Below, piece by piece: positions 1 to 5,080 of a DNA stretch of 5,159 nt. Source of the stretch: Nocardioidaceae bacterium. Its GTDB lineage: Bacteria; Actinomycetota; Actinomycetes; Propionibacteriales; Nocardioidaceae. The DNA lies in contig JACCSH010000237.1 of the NCBI GenBank assembly GCA_013813125.1, positions 1 through 5,159 on the forward strand, given 5' to 3'. The translations under genes and the position numbers were made by a program. The notes under the pieces are model-generated. The model worked only from the letters and a program-made list of their open reading frames with translations. It was not told where the DNA came from and did no database searches. The first letter of the stretch is position 1. Each line of letters opens with the position of its first letter.

Positions 1-489
1 GGTGCTGCTGTGATCGGACCCTCCAAGACCGAGGGGATCGGTCCGGTCGTGTGGGGCGCAGACGGATCGAAGTACGACTTCATCCGGCAGAAGCAAAGCT
101 GGTCCGACGTCCTCAAGATGGAGAAGGCGTCGATGCCGCATCTGCGCATGGACGGCAACCCGGTCTTTCGCTGGGCGTCATTCGAGATGGCCAAGATCGC
201 GACTGAGGCACTCGATCGCGCCGGTGTCACGGTCGACGACCTTGACGTATTCGTGCCTCATCAGGCGAATATGCGCATCATCGACGCGATGGCGCGCACA
301 CTCAAGCTTCCCGAACGGGTCGTCATCGCTCGTGACGTCGCCTATCAAGGCAACACGTCTGCCGCCTCCGTGCCGCTGGCTGCTGACGCCCTGATGCGCT
401 CCGGCGAAGCCAAGAGTGGGGACTTGGCGCTGTTCATCGCCTTTGGCGCGGGGCTGTCGTACGCCGCACAAGTGGTGACGCTCCCGTGA
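1..489 (+). CDS. fabH: Beta-ketoacyl-ACP synthase III (FabH), C-terminal part, 5'-truncated by window edge
   Basis: This is the last 162 residues of KAS III, which condenses a short acyl-CoA starter with malonyl-ACP to begin fatty-acid synthesis in the cytoplasm. The frame is open from base 1, so the gene runs in from outside the window; the GTG at 10 is internal, not a start. Visible family motifs are VPHQANMRI with the catalytic His (fragment residue 87) and YQGNTSAASVPLA with the catalytic Asn (residue 118). The glycine-rich end FGAGLSYAAQVV is the usual KAS III C-terminus. The catalytic Cys lies in the missing N-terminal half, so starter preference (acetyl-CoA or branched acyl-CoA) cannot be judged. 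It is the first visible gene of a fatty-acid operon, with acpP following after 152 nt. In many actinobacteria fabD would lie just upstream, but that is outside the view. Confidence 0.96.
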   Translation, partial: GAAVIGPSKTEGIGPVVWGADGSKYDFIRQKQSWSDVLKMEKASMPHLRMDGNPVFRWASFEMAKIATEALDRAGVTVDDLDVFVPHQANMRIIDAMARTLKLPERVVIARDVAYQGNTSAASVPLAADALMRSGEAKSGDLALFIAFGAGLSYAAQVVTLP

Positions 490-641
490 CCGTCCCGGAG
501 ATGACGACCGCTGCCGCGGCACCGCAGAAATCGCGTCACGTTTCCGTGACTCCACTTTGAGTTTCCGCAGTCGTCCTGCGGAGTCTTCGGCCCCAAGTGC
601 CGAGGAGACTTCCACCACGAGCCATCGAAGGAGCCACCACA
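490..641 (+). other. fabH-acpP intergenic leader with several inverted repeats
   Basis: This 152-nt gap has no gene. It holds a perfect 10-nt palindrome TGCCGCGGCA (512-521). A perfect 6-bp stem GTCACG/CGTGAC with a TTTC loop spans 535-550. A 7-bp stem TCCGCAG/CTGCGGA with a TCGTC loop spans 564-582. An alternative pairing, GACTCC (548-553) with GGAGTC (580-585), would disrupt the 3' arms of both stems. The sequence CCGCAG also occurs at 522-527, so CTGCGG (576-581) has two possible partners. I found no T-run typical of an intrinsic terminator and no convincing -10/-35 pair. A role in RNA processing, attenuation or separate control of acpP is inference only. Confidence 0.4.
628..633 (+). promoter_or_regulatory. 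Ribosome binding site that fixes the acpP start
   Basis: AAGGAG sits 8 nt before the ATG at 642. The frame is open further back, to a GTG at 597, but the strong site and the match of MASTEEIRSGLADIV to normal ACP N-termini favour 642. Confidence 0.85.
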
Positions 642-890
642 ATGGCCAGCACCGAGGAGATCCGCTCCGGACTCGCCGACATCGTCAACGAGGTCGCCGG
701 AATCCCTGCTGACGAAGTTCAGCTCGACAAGTCGTTCATCGATGACCTGGACGTCGACTCGCTGTCGATGGTCGAGGTGGTCGTTGCCGCCGAGGAGACT
801 TTCGGCGTCAAGATCCCTGACGACGAGGTCAAGAACCTCAAGACGGTGGGAGACGCGGTCGCCTTCATCGAAAGCAACCAAGCTGCCTGA
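642..890 (+). CDS. acpP: Acyl carrier protein (AcpP)
   Basis: This 82-residue acidic protein carries growing acyl chains on a 4'-phosphopantetheine arm between fatty-acid synthase enzymes. The attachment site is Ser40 in the motif DLDVDSLSMVE, placed at the start of helix II as expected. The acidic residues after it (Glu45, Glu51, Glu52) are the usual docking surface for partner enzymes. The C-terminal part (GVKIPDDEVKNLKTVGDAVAFIE) is the standard third and fourth helix region. Length is typical of bacterial ACPs, and there is no long C-terminal tail as in mycobacterial AcpM. The ATG is chosen because an AAGGAG site lies 8 nt upstream. The gene lies between fabH and fabF, so it is the primary-metabolism ACP rather than a polyketide carrier. 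Confidence 0.97.
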   Translation: MASTEEIRSGLADIVNEVAGIPADEVQLDKSFIDDLDVDSLSMVEVVVAAEETFGVKIPDDEVKNLKTVGDAVAFIESNQAA

Positions 891-1021
891 GCGGCTCGGT
901 ATGCCGACCTGCTCTCGTGGAGCCGGACGCCATCACCAGCGAATCCAACATTCGGCAGCGACTTTCGTCGTCGACCCGGCCCGAATCGACACTCCTATCG
1001 AACTACGAGGTGATCACGTAG
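891..1021 (+). other. acpP-fabF intergenic gap
   Basis: This 131-nt gap contains no gene I can support. Apart from the fabF ribosome site at its end, I see only a weak imperfect stem just after the acpP stop (TCGG/CCGA around TATG at 896-907, with GAGC/GCTC further out). No clear promoter or terminator was found, so fabF is probably read from the same transcript as acpP. Confidence 0.4.
1007..1015 (+). promoter_or_regulatory. Extended ribosome binding site of fabF
   Basis: GAGGTGATC is an exact 9-nt complement of the usual 16S rRNA 3' end (GATCACCTC). It ends 6 nt before the ATG at 1022. It supports that start and suggests strong translation initiation independent of acpP. Confidence 0.75.
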
Positions 1022-2260
1022 ATGAGTTCCCAGCGCATTGTCGTCACTGGGCTCGGTGCGACGTCTCCCGTCGGTGGTGACGTGCCAACGACGTGGGCGG
1101 CCTTGCTGGCCGGGACATCGGGCGCTCGCCGCTTGACTGAGGAATGGGCCGAACAGCTGCCCGTTCAGATCGCAGCCCGGGTCGCCGTCGAACCTCTCGA
1201 GGTGCTCGAGCGGGTGAGGGCTCGCCGGCTGGACCGGTCGGGGCAGTTTGCCCTGATCGCGGCCCTCGAGGCGTGGGCCGACGCCGGCCTCGATGCCTTC
1301 CCAACTGACCCCGAGCGGCTCGGGGTCGCCATCGCCTCAGGTATCGGGGGCGTCACGACCCTGCTCAGCAACTACGACGCGTTGTTGGAGAAAGGCCCTC
1401 GTCGCGTCTCACCTTTGTCGATCCCGATGCTCATGCCCAACAGCCCGGCCGCAAACGTCGGCCTTGCGTTAGGCGCCAAGGCTGGCGTGCACACTCCGGT
1501 CTCGGCGTGCGCCTCCGGCAACGAGGCCATCGCGCATGGTGTCGACATGATTCATCTTGGCCGCGCCGACGTCGTCGTCGTGGGTGGCACCGAAGCAGCC
1601 ATCCACCCACTCCCGATGGCTGCCTTCGCGCAGATGATGGCTCTGTCCAAGCGCAATGACGAGCCCGAGCGGGCATCTCGGCCATGGGACGTCGATCGAG
1701 ATGGCTTCGTGCTCGGTGAGGGCGCTGCCGTACTGGTCATCGAAAGCGCTGAACACGCCACCGCACGCGGAGCCCAGGTGTACGCCGAGGTGGCCGGGGC
1801 GGGTGTGACTGCCGACTCTCACGACATCGCCCAGCCAGATCCCGCTGGTCTCGGAGCCACCCGCGCCATCCGGATGGCGCTCAAAGAATCCGGCGTCGAG
1901 GCACGCGAGATCGTCCACATCAACGCTCACGCCACGTCGACGCCACAAGGCGACGTCGCTGAGTGCCTCGCGATAACCAACGCGCTCGACGGCCAGACCA
2001 ATCAAATCATCACGACTTCGACGAAGTCGATGACGGGCCACCTGCTCGGCGCCGCGGGTGCACTGGAGTCGGTTGCGACGGTGCTGGCCCTGCGCGACCG
2101 AGTCGTGCCTCCGACGATCAACCTCGACGACCCCGACCCTGCCGTCAACCTCGACATCGCGACCAAGCAACGGACACTACCCAGCGGCGACATTGCCGCG
2201 TTGAACAACTCCTTCGGCTTTGGCGGACACAACGTCGCCATCGCCTTCCGCTCAGCCTGA
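1022..2260 (+). CDS. fabF: Beta-ketoacyl-ACP synthase II (FabF)
   Basis: This 412-residue condensing enzyme extends acyl-ACP chains by two carbons using malonyl-ACP. It begins with the KAS signature RIVVTGLGATSPVG. The nucleophile is Cys163 in VSACASGNEAI. His303 (NAHATSTPQGD) and His340 (MTGHLLGAAGA) form the decarboxylation pair, and Lys335 lies in TTSTKSMTGH. The glycine-rich end NNSFGFGGHN (residues 395-404) is the normal C-terminal active-site loop. Length is almost identical to E. coli FabF (about 413), and all catalytic residues are present, so it should be active. With Cys rather than Gln at position 163 it is an elongating enzyme, not a chain-length-factor-like partner. Only one elongating KAS is visible here, unlike the kasA-kasB pair of mycobacteria. 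A strong ribosome site precedes the ATG, and accD follows after 7 nt. Confidence 0.97.
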   Translation: MSSQRIVVTGLGATSPVGGDVPTTWAALLAGTSGARRLTEEWAEQLPVQIAARVAVEPLEVLERVRARRLDRSGQFALIAALEAWADAGLDAFPTDPERLGVAIASGIGGVTTLLSNYDALLEKGPRRVSPLSIPMLMPNSPAANVGLALGAKAGVHTPVSACASGNEAIAHGVDMIHLGRADVVVVGGTEAAIHPLPMAAFAQMMALSKRNDEPERASRPWDVDRDGFVLGEGAAVLVIESAEHATARGAQVYAEVAGAGVTADSHDIAQPDPAGLGATRAIRMALKESGVEAREIVHINAHATSTPQGDVAECLAITNALDGQTNQIITTSTKSMTGHLLGAAGALESVATVLALRDRVVPPTINLDDPDPAVNLDIATKQRTLPSGDIAALNNSFGFGGHNVAIAFRSA

Positions 2261-2264
2261 GGTG
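2259..2264 (+). promoter_or_regulatory. accD ribosome binding site overlapping the fabF stop
   Basis: GAGGTG begins inside the fabF TGA stop (2258-2260) and lies just before the ATG at 2268. It favours 2268 over a TTG at 2220 inside fabF. The overlap suggests translational coupling, so FabF and the carboxylase subunit are made together. Confidence 0.7.
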
Positions 2265-2267
2265 GCC

Positions 2268-3755
2268 ATGACCACGACCGAGAATGCGCCCGTTACACCC
2301 CCGTCAACACCGCCACCGGCCACGCCGACGGAGCCGTCGGCGCCGGTGGCCAAGCCGCCGAAACTGCCTCGAGAAAGTGATCCGCGAAACCCGAACAAGC
2401 GCCTTGGAGCGTTCTTCGACGAAGGTACGCTCCAGCTGATCAGCGCTGACGACGACAGTGGCATGTTGGCTGCCGCCGGCACCGTCGACGGCGTCCACAC
2501 CATCGCCTTCTGCTCCGACGCGACGATCATGGGCGGCGCGATGGGCCACGACGGTTGCAAAGTCGTCGTGCGGGCCTATGAACGGGCGTTGGCCGACGAG
2601 GCGCCGATCGTTGGGCTGTGGCACTCGGGCGGTGCTCGACTGGCCGAGGGGGTGCTGTCCTTGCATGCGGTTGGTCTGATCTTCCATGCCATGACGCAGG
2701 CCTCAGGCAAGATCCCGCAGGTGTCGGTGGTGCTCGGCCCCGCCGCGGGAGGTGCTGCATACGGTCCTGCCCTGACTGACGTGGTGATTCTCGGGCCCGA
2801 GGGGCGGATCTTCGTGACTGGCCCGGACGTCGTACGGTCCGTCACCGGCGAAGATGTCGACATGCTTCGCCTCGGGGGACCAGAACCTCACGGCCGTCGC
2901 TCCGGAGTGGTGCATGTGCTTGCCGAGTCAGAGTCGCATGCAATCGGCGAGGCCAGAAGGCTCGTGGCGCTGCTGGGCGATCAGCGCAGCATCGACGAGT
3001 CGGCGGTCATCGACCTCGACCTTTCGCAGCAGATGCCCGAGTCGAAGAAGCGCGCCTACGACGTCCATCCGTTCGTCTCGACCCTTCTCGACAAGGAGTC
3101 GATGCTGGAGCTGCATCAGCGATGGGCGCCGAACATCGTGACCGCGCTGGGCCGTTTCGGAGGCCGCACGGTCGGCGTCATCGCCAACAACCCGCTGCGG
3201 CTCGGCGGGTGCCTGGACTCGCCGTCGGCGGAGAAAGCGGCGCGGTTCGTGCGGATGTGTGACGCCTACGGCGTGCCGCTGCTCGTCGTCGTGGATGTGC
3301 CGGGCTATCTGCCCGGTGTCGGACAGGAGTGGGACGGGGTCGTACGACGGGGGGCGAAGCTGCTGCACGCCTTCAGTGAGGCGGGCGTGCCTCGGGTGAC
3401 CCTCGTGACCCGCAAGGCGTACGGCGGTGCCTACATCGCCATGAACGCCCGCTCCCTCGGGGCCACTCGGGTTTTCGCCTGGCCTGGTGCAGAGGTCGCC
3501 GTGATGGGAGCCGTGGCCGCCGTACGTATTTTGCATCGCCGCAAGATCGCTGCAGTCGCGGCTGATCTGCGCCCGACCGTCGAGGCTGAGCTGGCCGCCG
3601 AGCACGAACACATCGCCGGTGGTGTCGAGCGAGCGATCGAGATTGGTGTGGTCGACAAAGTCGTCGAGCCGAGCAGGACGAGGTCGGCTTTGGCCCAGGC
3701 GCTGGCCGCCGCCGACAAGGGCGAACGCGGCTCGCACGGCAACATCCCGCTCTGA
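2268..3755 (+). CDS. accD: Acyl-CoA (probably acetyl-CoA) carboxylase carboxyltransferase beta subunit, AccD6-like
   Basis: This 495-residue protein is the carboxyltransferase half of a biotin-dependent acyl-CoA carboxylase. It moves CO2 from biotin to acyl-CoA, giving malonyl-CoA for the neighbouring synthases. Residues 1-37 are Pro/Thr-rich and probably disordered. Two crotonase-like domains follow. The first has HSGGARLAEGV (119-129) and GPAAGGAAYGPALTD (157-171), matching the oxyanion and acyl-CoA loops of the family. The second has DVPGYLPGVGQEW (343-355), RRGAKLLHAF (360-369) and RKAYGGAYIAMNARS (382-396), then AWPGAEVAVMGA. The end GSHGNIPL is a family hallmark. No four-Cys zinc finger is present, unlike E. 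coli AccD. The position I align with the substrate-discriminating residue of Streptomyces PccB (Asp422 there) is Ile390, which fits acetyl-CoA use. The biotinylated alpha subunit must be encoded elsewhere. Mycobacteria place accD6 similarly, after the KAS genes. Confidence 0.93.
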   Translation: MTTTENAPVTPPSTPPPATPTEPSAPVAKPPKLPRESDPRNPNKRLGAFFDEGTLQLISADDDSGMLAAAGTVDGVHTIAFCSDATIMGGAMGHDGCKVVVRAYERALADEAPIVGLWHSGGARLAEGVLSLHAVGLIFHAMTQASGKIPQVSVVLGPAAGGAAYGPALTDVVILGPEGRIFVTGPDVVRSVTGEDVDMLRLGGPEPHGRRSGVVHVLAESESHAIGEARRLVALLGDQRSIDESAVIDLDLSQQMPESKKRAYDVHPFVSTLLDKESMLELHQRWAPNIVTALGRFGGRTVGVIANNPLRLGGCLDSPSAEKAARFVRMCDAYGVPLLVVVDVPGYLPGVGQEWDGVVRRGAKLLHAFSEAGVPRVTLVTRKAYGGAYIAMNARSLGATRVFAWPGAEVAVMGAVAAVRILHRRKIAAVAADLRPTVEAELAAEHEHIAGGVERAIEIGVVDKVVEPSRTRSALAQALAAADKGERGSHGNIPL

Positions 3756-3863
3756 CTACTCCGACTGCCGAACCGTCGCTCGGTCGCCGGTGAGTCGTCA
3801 CCGAACCACCGTCCGGCCGGCAGTTGCTCGGCTTCAGCCGTCCTCAGAGCACGGCGTCACCAG
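3756..3863. terminator. Convergent accD/ppk2 gap with GC-rich hairpins, possible bidirectional terminator
   Basis: This 108-nt gap lies between two converging stop codons. A perfect stem CGGTGA/TCACCG with a GTCG loop spans 3788-3803. The palindrome CCGGCCGG is at 3813-3820, and CGGC-TTCA-GCCG lies at 3829-3840. None is followed by a clear T-run on either strand, so these are not textbook intrinsic terminators. Actinobacterial terminators often lack the T-run, and the convergent position makes a termination role reasonable. That role is inference. Confidence 0.35.
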
Positions 3864-4736
3864 TTAGTAGACCTGGGGGACCAGCCGTTGCTCACTCTCC
3901 GGCGGGCGCACATAGGTGTCGTCGTGTTGGCGCTCCGGCAGGACCAGCTCCTGCGAAGTCACGTCTTCGTACGGGACCTGGCTCAGCAGATGGTGCACGC
4001 AGTTCAGCCGAGCAAGCTCTTTGTCATCGGCCGGCACCACCCACCAGGGCGAAGTCTCTGTGTCGGTGTGCTTGAACATCGTGTCTTTGGCCCGTGAGTA
4101 CTCAACCCACCGCGACCTAGCCTCAAGGTCCATCGGGCTCAGCTTCCATCGCTTGCGCGGGTTGTTGATCCGGTCCTGGAAGCGGCGCTCCTGCTCGTCG
4201 TCTGAGACCGAGAACCAGTACTTGATGAGTATGACGCCGGAACGCAGCAGCATGTTCTCGAACTCCGGCACGCTGCGCAGGAACTCCTGGTACTCCTCCT
4301 CGGTGCAAAAACCCATGACCTTCTCGACGCCGGCGCGGTTGTACCAGCTGCGGTCGAGAAGGACGACCTCCCCACCAGCAGGTAGCTCCGTCACGTAGCG
4401 CTGGAAGTACCACTGAGACCGCTGCCGCTCCGTCGGCGCGGGAAGCGCGACGACCCGCACGACGCGTGGGTTAGTGGGTTCGGCGATGCGCTTGATCGTG
4501 CCACCCTTGCCAGCCGCGTCGCGTCCCTCGAAGATCACGCAGACTTTGAGCTTTTCCTGTGACACCCATTCCTGCAACTTCACCAGTTCGCGCTGGAGCT
4601 TCTTGAGCTCCTTCTCGTTCTTGCGGCTCTGCTCCTTATCGGCCTTCTTGGCCAGCTTCTCGGCCTTCTTGACTGCCTTGTCGGCCTTCTTGGCCGCTTC
4701 GACGGCCTGCTTCTCTTCGGTGGTGGGCGACGCCAT
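3864..4736 (-). CDS. ppk2: Polyphosphate kinase 2 (PPK2 family), with lysine-rich N-terminal extension
   Basis: This 290-residue enzyme transfers phosphate between inorganic polyphosphate and nucleotides. One-domain relatives such as M. tuberculosis PPK2 mainly make NTP from NDP. Walker A is FEGRDAAGKGG (69-79), with Lys77 binding phosphate. Walker B is VVLLDRSWYNRAGVEKVMGF (124-143), with Asp128 and Arg129. The lid is RRFQDRINNPRKRWKLSPMD (184-203), rich in Arg/Lys for polyphosphate contact. SRAKDTMFKHTDTETSPWWVV (from 214) is the usual C-terminal core. Residues 8-50 form a charged Lys/Ala/Glu helix with three KKA(D/E)K heptads at 16-36, longer and more basic than the usual lead-in. The ATG has AGGAGG 10 nt upstream. 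The gene converges on the fatty-acid operon and follows DUF3145 on the same strand after 344 nt, so it probably has its own promoter. Nucleotide preference is inferred from family resemblance only. Confidence 0.95.
   Translation of the reverse strand: MASPTTEEKQAVEAAKKADKAVKKAEKLAKKADKEQSRKNEKELKKLQRELVKLQEWVSQEKLKVCVIFEGRDAAGKGGTIKRIAEPTNPRVVRVVALPAPTERQRSQWYFQRYVTELPAGGEVVLLDRSWYNRAGVEKVMGFCTEEEYQEFLRSVPEFENMLLRSGVILIKYWFSVSDDEQERRFQDRINNPRKRWKLSPMDLEARSRWVEYSRAKDTMFKHTDTETSPWWVVPADDKELARLNCVHHLLSQVPYEDVTSQELVLPERQHDDTYVRPPESEQRLVPQVY
4629..4691 (-). repeat. Three lysine-rich heptads inside the PPK2 N-terminus
   Basis: Residues 16-36 read KKADKAV, KKAEKLA and KKADKEQ, three 7-residue (21-nt) units. 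On the plus strand the DNA repeats the block CGGCCTTCTT at 4640, 4661 and 4682, exactly 21 nt apart. Conserved codons suggest expansion by in-frame duplication or slippage. The pattern predicts a highly basic helix or coiled coil. Confidence 0.8.
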
Positions 4737-4746
4737 CAGGACTCAT

Positions 4747-4752
4747 CCTCCT
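4747..4752 (-). promoter_or_regulatory. Ribosome binding site of ppk2
   Basis: On the minus strand AGGAGG is a full consensus site 10 nt before the ATG at 4736. An ATG at 4746 also follows it but is in another frame, so 4736 is the start that gives PPK2. Confidence 0.8.
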
Positions 4753-4760
4753 AGGAAATA

Positions 4761-4784
4761 CCGGTGGACTGAGTGTGCCACTGG
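4761..4784 (-). promoter_or_regulatory. Possible hairpin in the ppk2 leader
   Basis: On the minus strand CCAGTGG can pair with CCACCGG (7 bp, one non-Watson-Crick position, 10-nt loop). It lies 8 nt upstream of the AGGAGG of ppk2. If the transcript begins further upstream, this stem would flank the ribosome site and could influence translation. The function is speculative and GC-rich DNA often gives such stems by chance. Confidence 0.25.
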
Positions 4785-4903
4785 CCGGGCGTTTTTGCAG
4801 CCCGCAAGCCGGGCCCGAAGTCGCCGCCCTGATGAGCACGGCGGGTGGTGCGGAGCGAGTTTCTTGCCAGGTACCCGTGCGGGCGGAGTCTCGCCCCACA
4901 ATC

Positions 4904-4915
4904 GTTCATGTGAAC
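4904..4915. promoter_or_regulatory. Palindromic operator-like site 1
   Basis: GTTCA-TG-TGAAC has perfect 5-bp arms, extended to 6 bp by the flanking C and G. The 2-nt centre is too short for a stable RNA loop, which favours a site for a dimeric DNA-binding protein. It is 168 bp upstream of the ppk2 start. Confidence 0.5.
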
Positions 4916-4955
4916 GGGTTTGCGGCCCGACCGTGCGGGGTTGGGTCGCACAATC

Positions 4956-4967
4956 GTTCATGTGAAC
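4956..4967. promoter_or_regulatory. Palindromic operator-like site 2
   Basis: GTTCA-TG-TGAAC is identical in its 12 bp to site 1 and lies exactly 52 bp further right. The outer C/G pair is lost on one side (A instead of G at 4968), so the arms are 5 bp. Confidence 0.5.
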
Positions 4968-5007
4968 AGGTTTGCGGCCCGACCATGCGACGTACGGCCC
5001 CACAAGC

Positions 5008-5019
5008 GTTCACCTGAAC
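5008..5019. promoter_or_regulatory. Palindromic operator-like site 3
   Basis: GTTCA-CC-TGAAC lies 52 bp from site 2. Both arms are intact and extended to 6 bp (C and G outside), while the centre changed from TG to CC and the flanks have drifted. That pattern is what selection on the arms would leave. The left half reads GTTCACC. Confidence 0.5.
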
Positions 5020-5080
5020 GGTTTGCGACGCGCACCAGCCGGGACCGGCGGCCGGTGAGCACCTCAGGTCGAACCTCCCG

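Larger units (their letters stand above)
4897..5040. repeat. Tandem array of three 52-bp repeats
   Basis: Unit 1 is 4897-4948, unit 2 is 4949-5000, and unit 3 starts at 5001 and decays after about 30 nt. Each begins CACAA(T/G)CGTTCA. Units 1 and 2 share their first 40 or so bases (through TTTGCGGCCCGACC and TGCG) with two differences and then diverge. Unit 3 keeps the start and the TTTGCG but is otherwise degenerate. The best-kept part is a 12-bp palindrome in every unit. No coding potential follows from the array. It could be an operator array, or a small duplicated intergenic element. Confidence 0.85.
4737..5080. other. Non-coding stretch upstream of ppk2
   Basis: This 344-nt region lies between the ppk2 start and the DUF3145 stop, both on the minus strand. 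From left to right it holds the ppk2 ribosome site, a leader hairpin (4761-4784), about 110 nt with no recognisable element, a short stem GGGCG/CGCCC (4881-4896), the three-unit palindrome array (4897 to about 5030), and a small stem ACCGG/CCGGT (5044-5056) just past the DUF3145 stop. Open frames here are not gene-like: the 52-bp repeat is not a multiple of three, so successive copies fall in different frames. I could not identify a convincing ppk2 promoter, though one is expected here. Confidence 0.6.

Noticed and set aside
597..641. Longer acpP starting at GTG 597
   Set aside because: It would add 15 residues not typical of ACPs and would bury the good AAGGAG site in front of ATG 642.
1469..2170. 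233-codon open frame on the minus strand opposite fabF
   Set aside because: It lies wholly inside fabF, whose catalytic residues are all intact, and it shows no known motif. It is a shadow frame.
2220..2267. Longer accD starting at TTG 2220 inside fabF
   Set aside because: It would overlap fabF by 41 bases, and ATG 2268 has a GAGGTG site directly upstream.
2928..3737. 269-codon open frame on the minus strand opposite accD
   Set aside because: It is antisense to a fully recognisable carboxyltransferase, has no recognisable domain, and its Arg/His/Gly-rich composition is typical of an out-of-phase frame in GC-rich coding DNA.
4791..4807. Degenerate fourth copy of the repeat, or a T-run terminator, around TTTTTGCAGCCCG
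   Set aside because: It shares only about ten bases with the repeat tail and lacks the palindrome. There is no plus-strand gene upstream to terminate and no strong stem directly before the T-run.
4904..4915. LexA (SOS) box or parS site
   Set aside because: Actinobacterial SOS boxes have GAAC-N4-GTTC, the opposite half-site order. parS is GTTTCAC-GTGAAAC, with one more T/A per arm and a different centre.
4474..4965. 163-codon plus-strand frame across the ppk2 N-terminus and upstream region
   Set aside because: Its Ser/Phe/Leu-rich hydrophobic start is the complement of the Lys/Ala codons of PPK2, and it then runs through non-coding repeats. No ribosome site or family match was seen.
4897..5040. 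CRISPR array or iteron origin
   Set aside because: There are only three units, the similarity covers most of the 52 bp rather than a short repeat with unrelated spacers, and no cas or replication genes are present.
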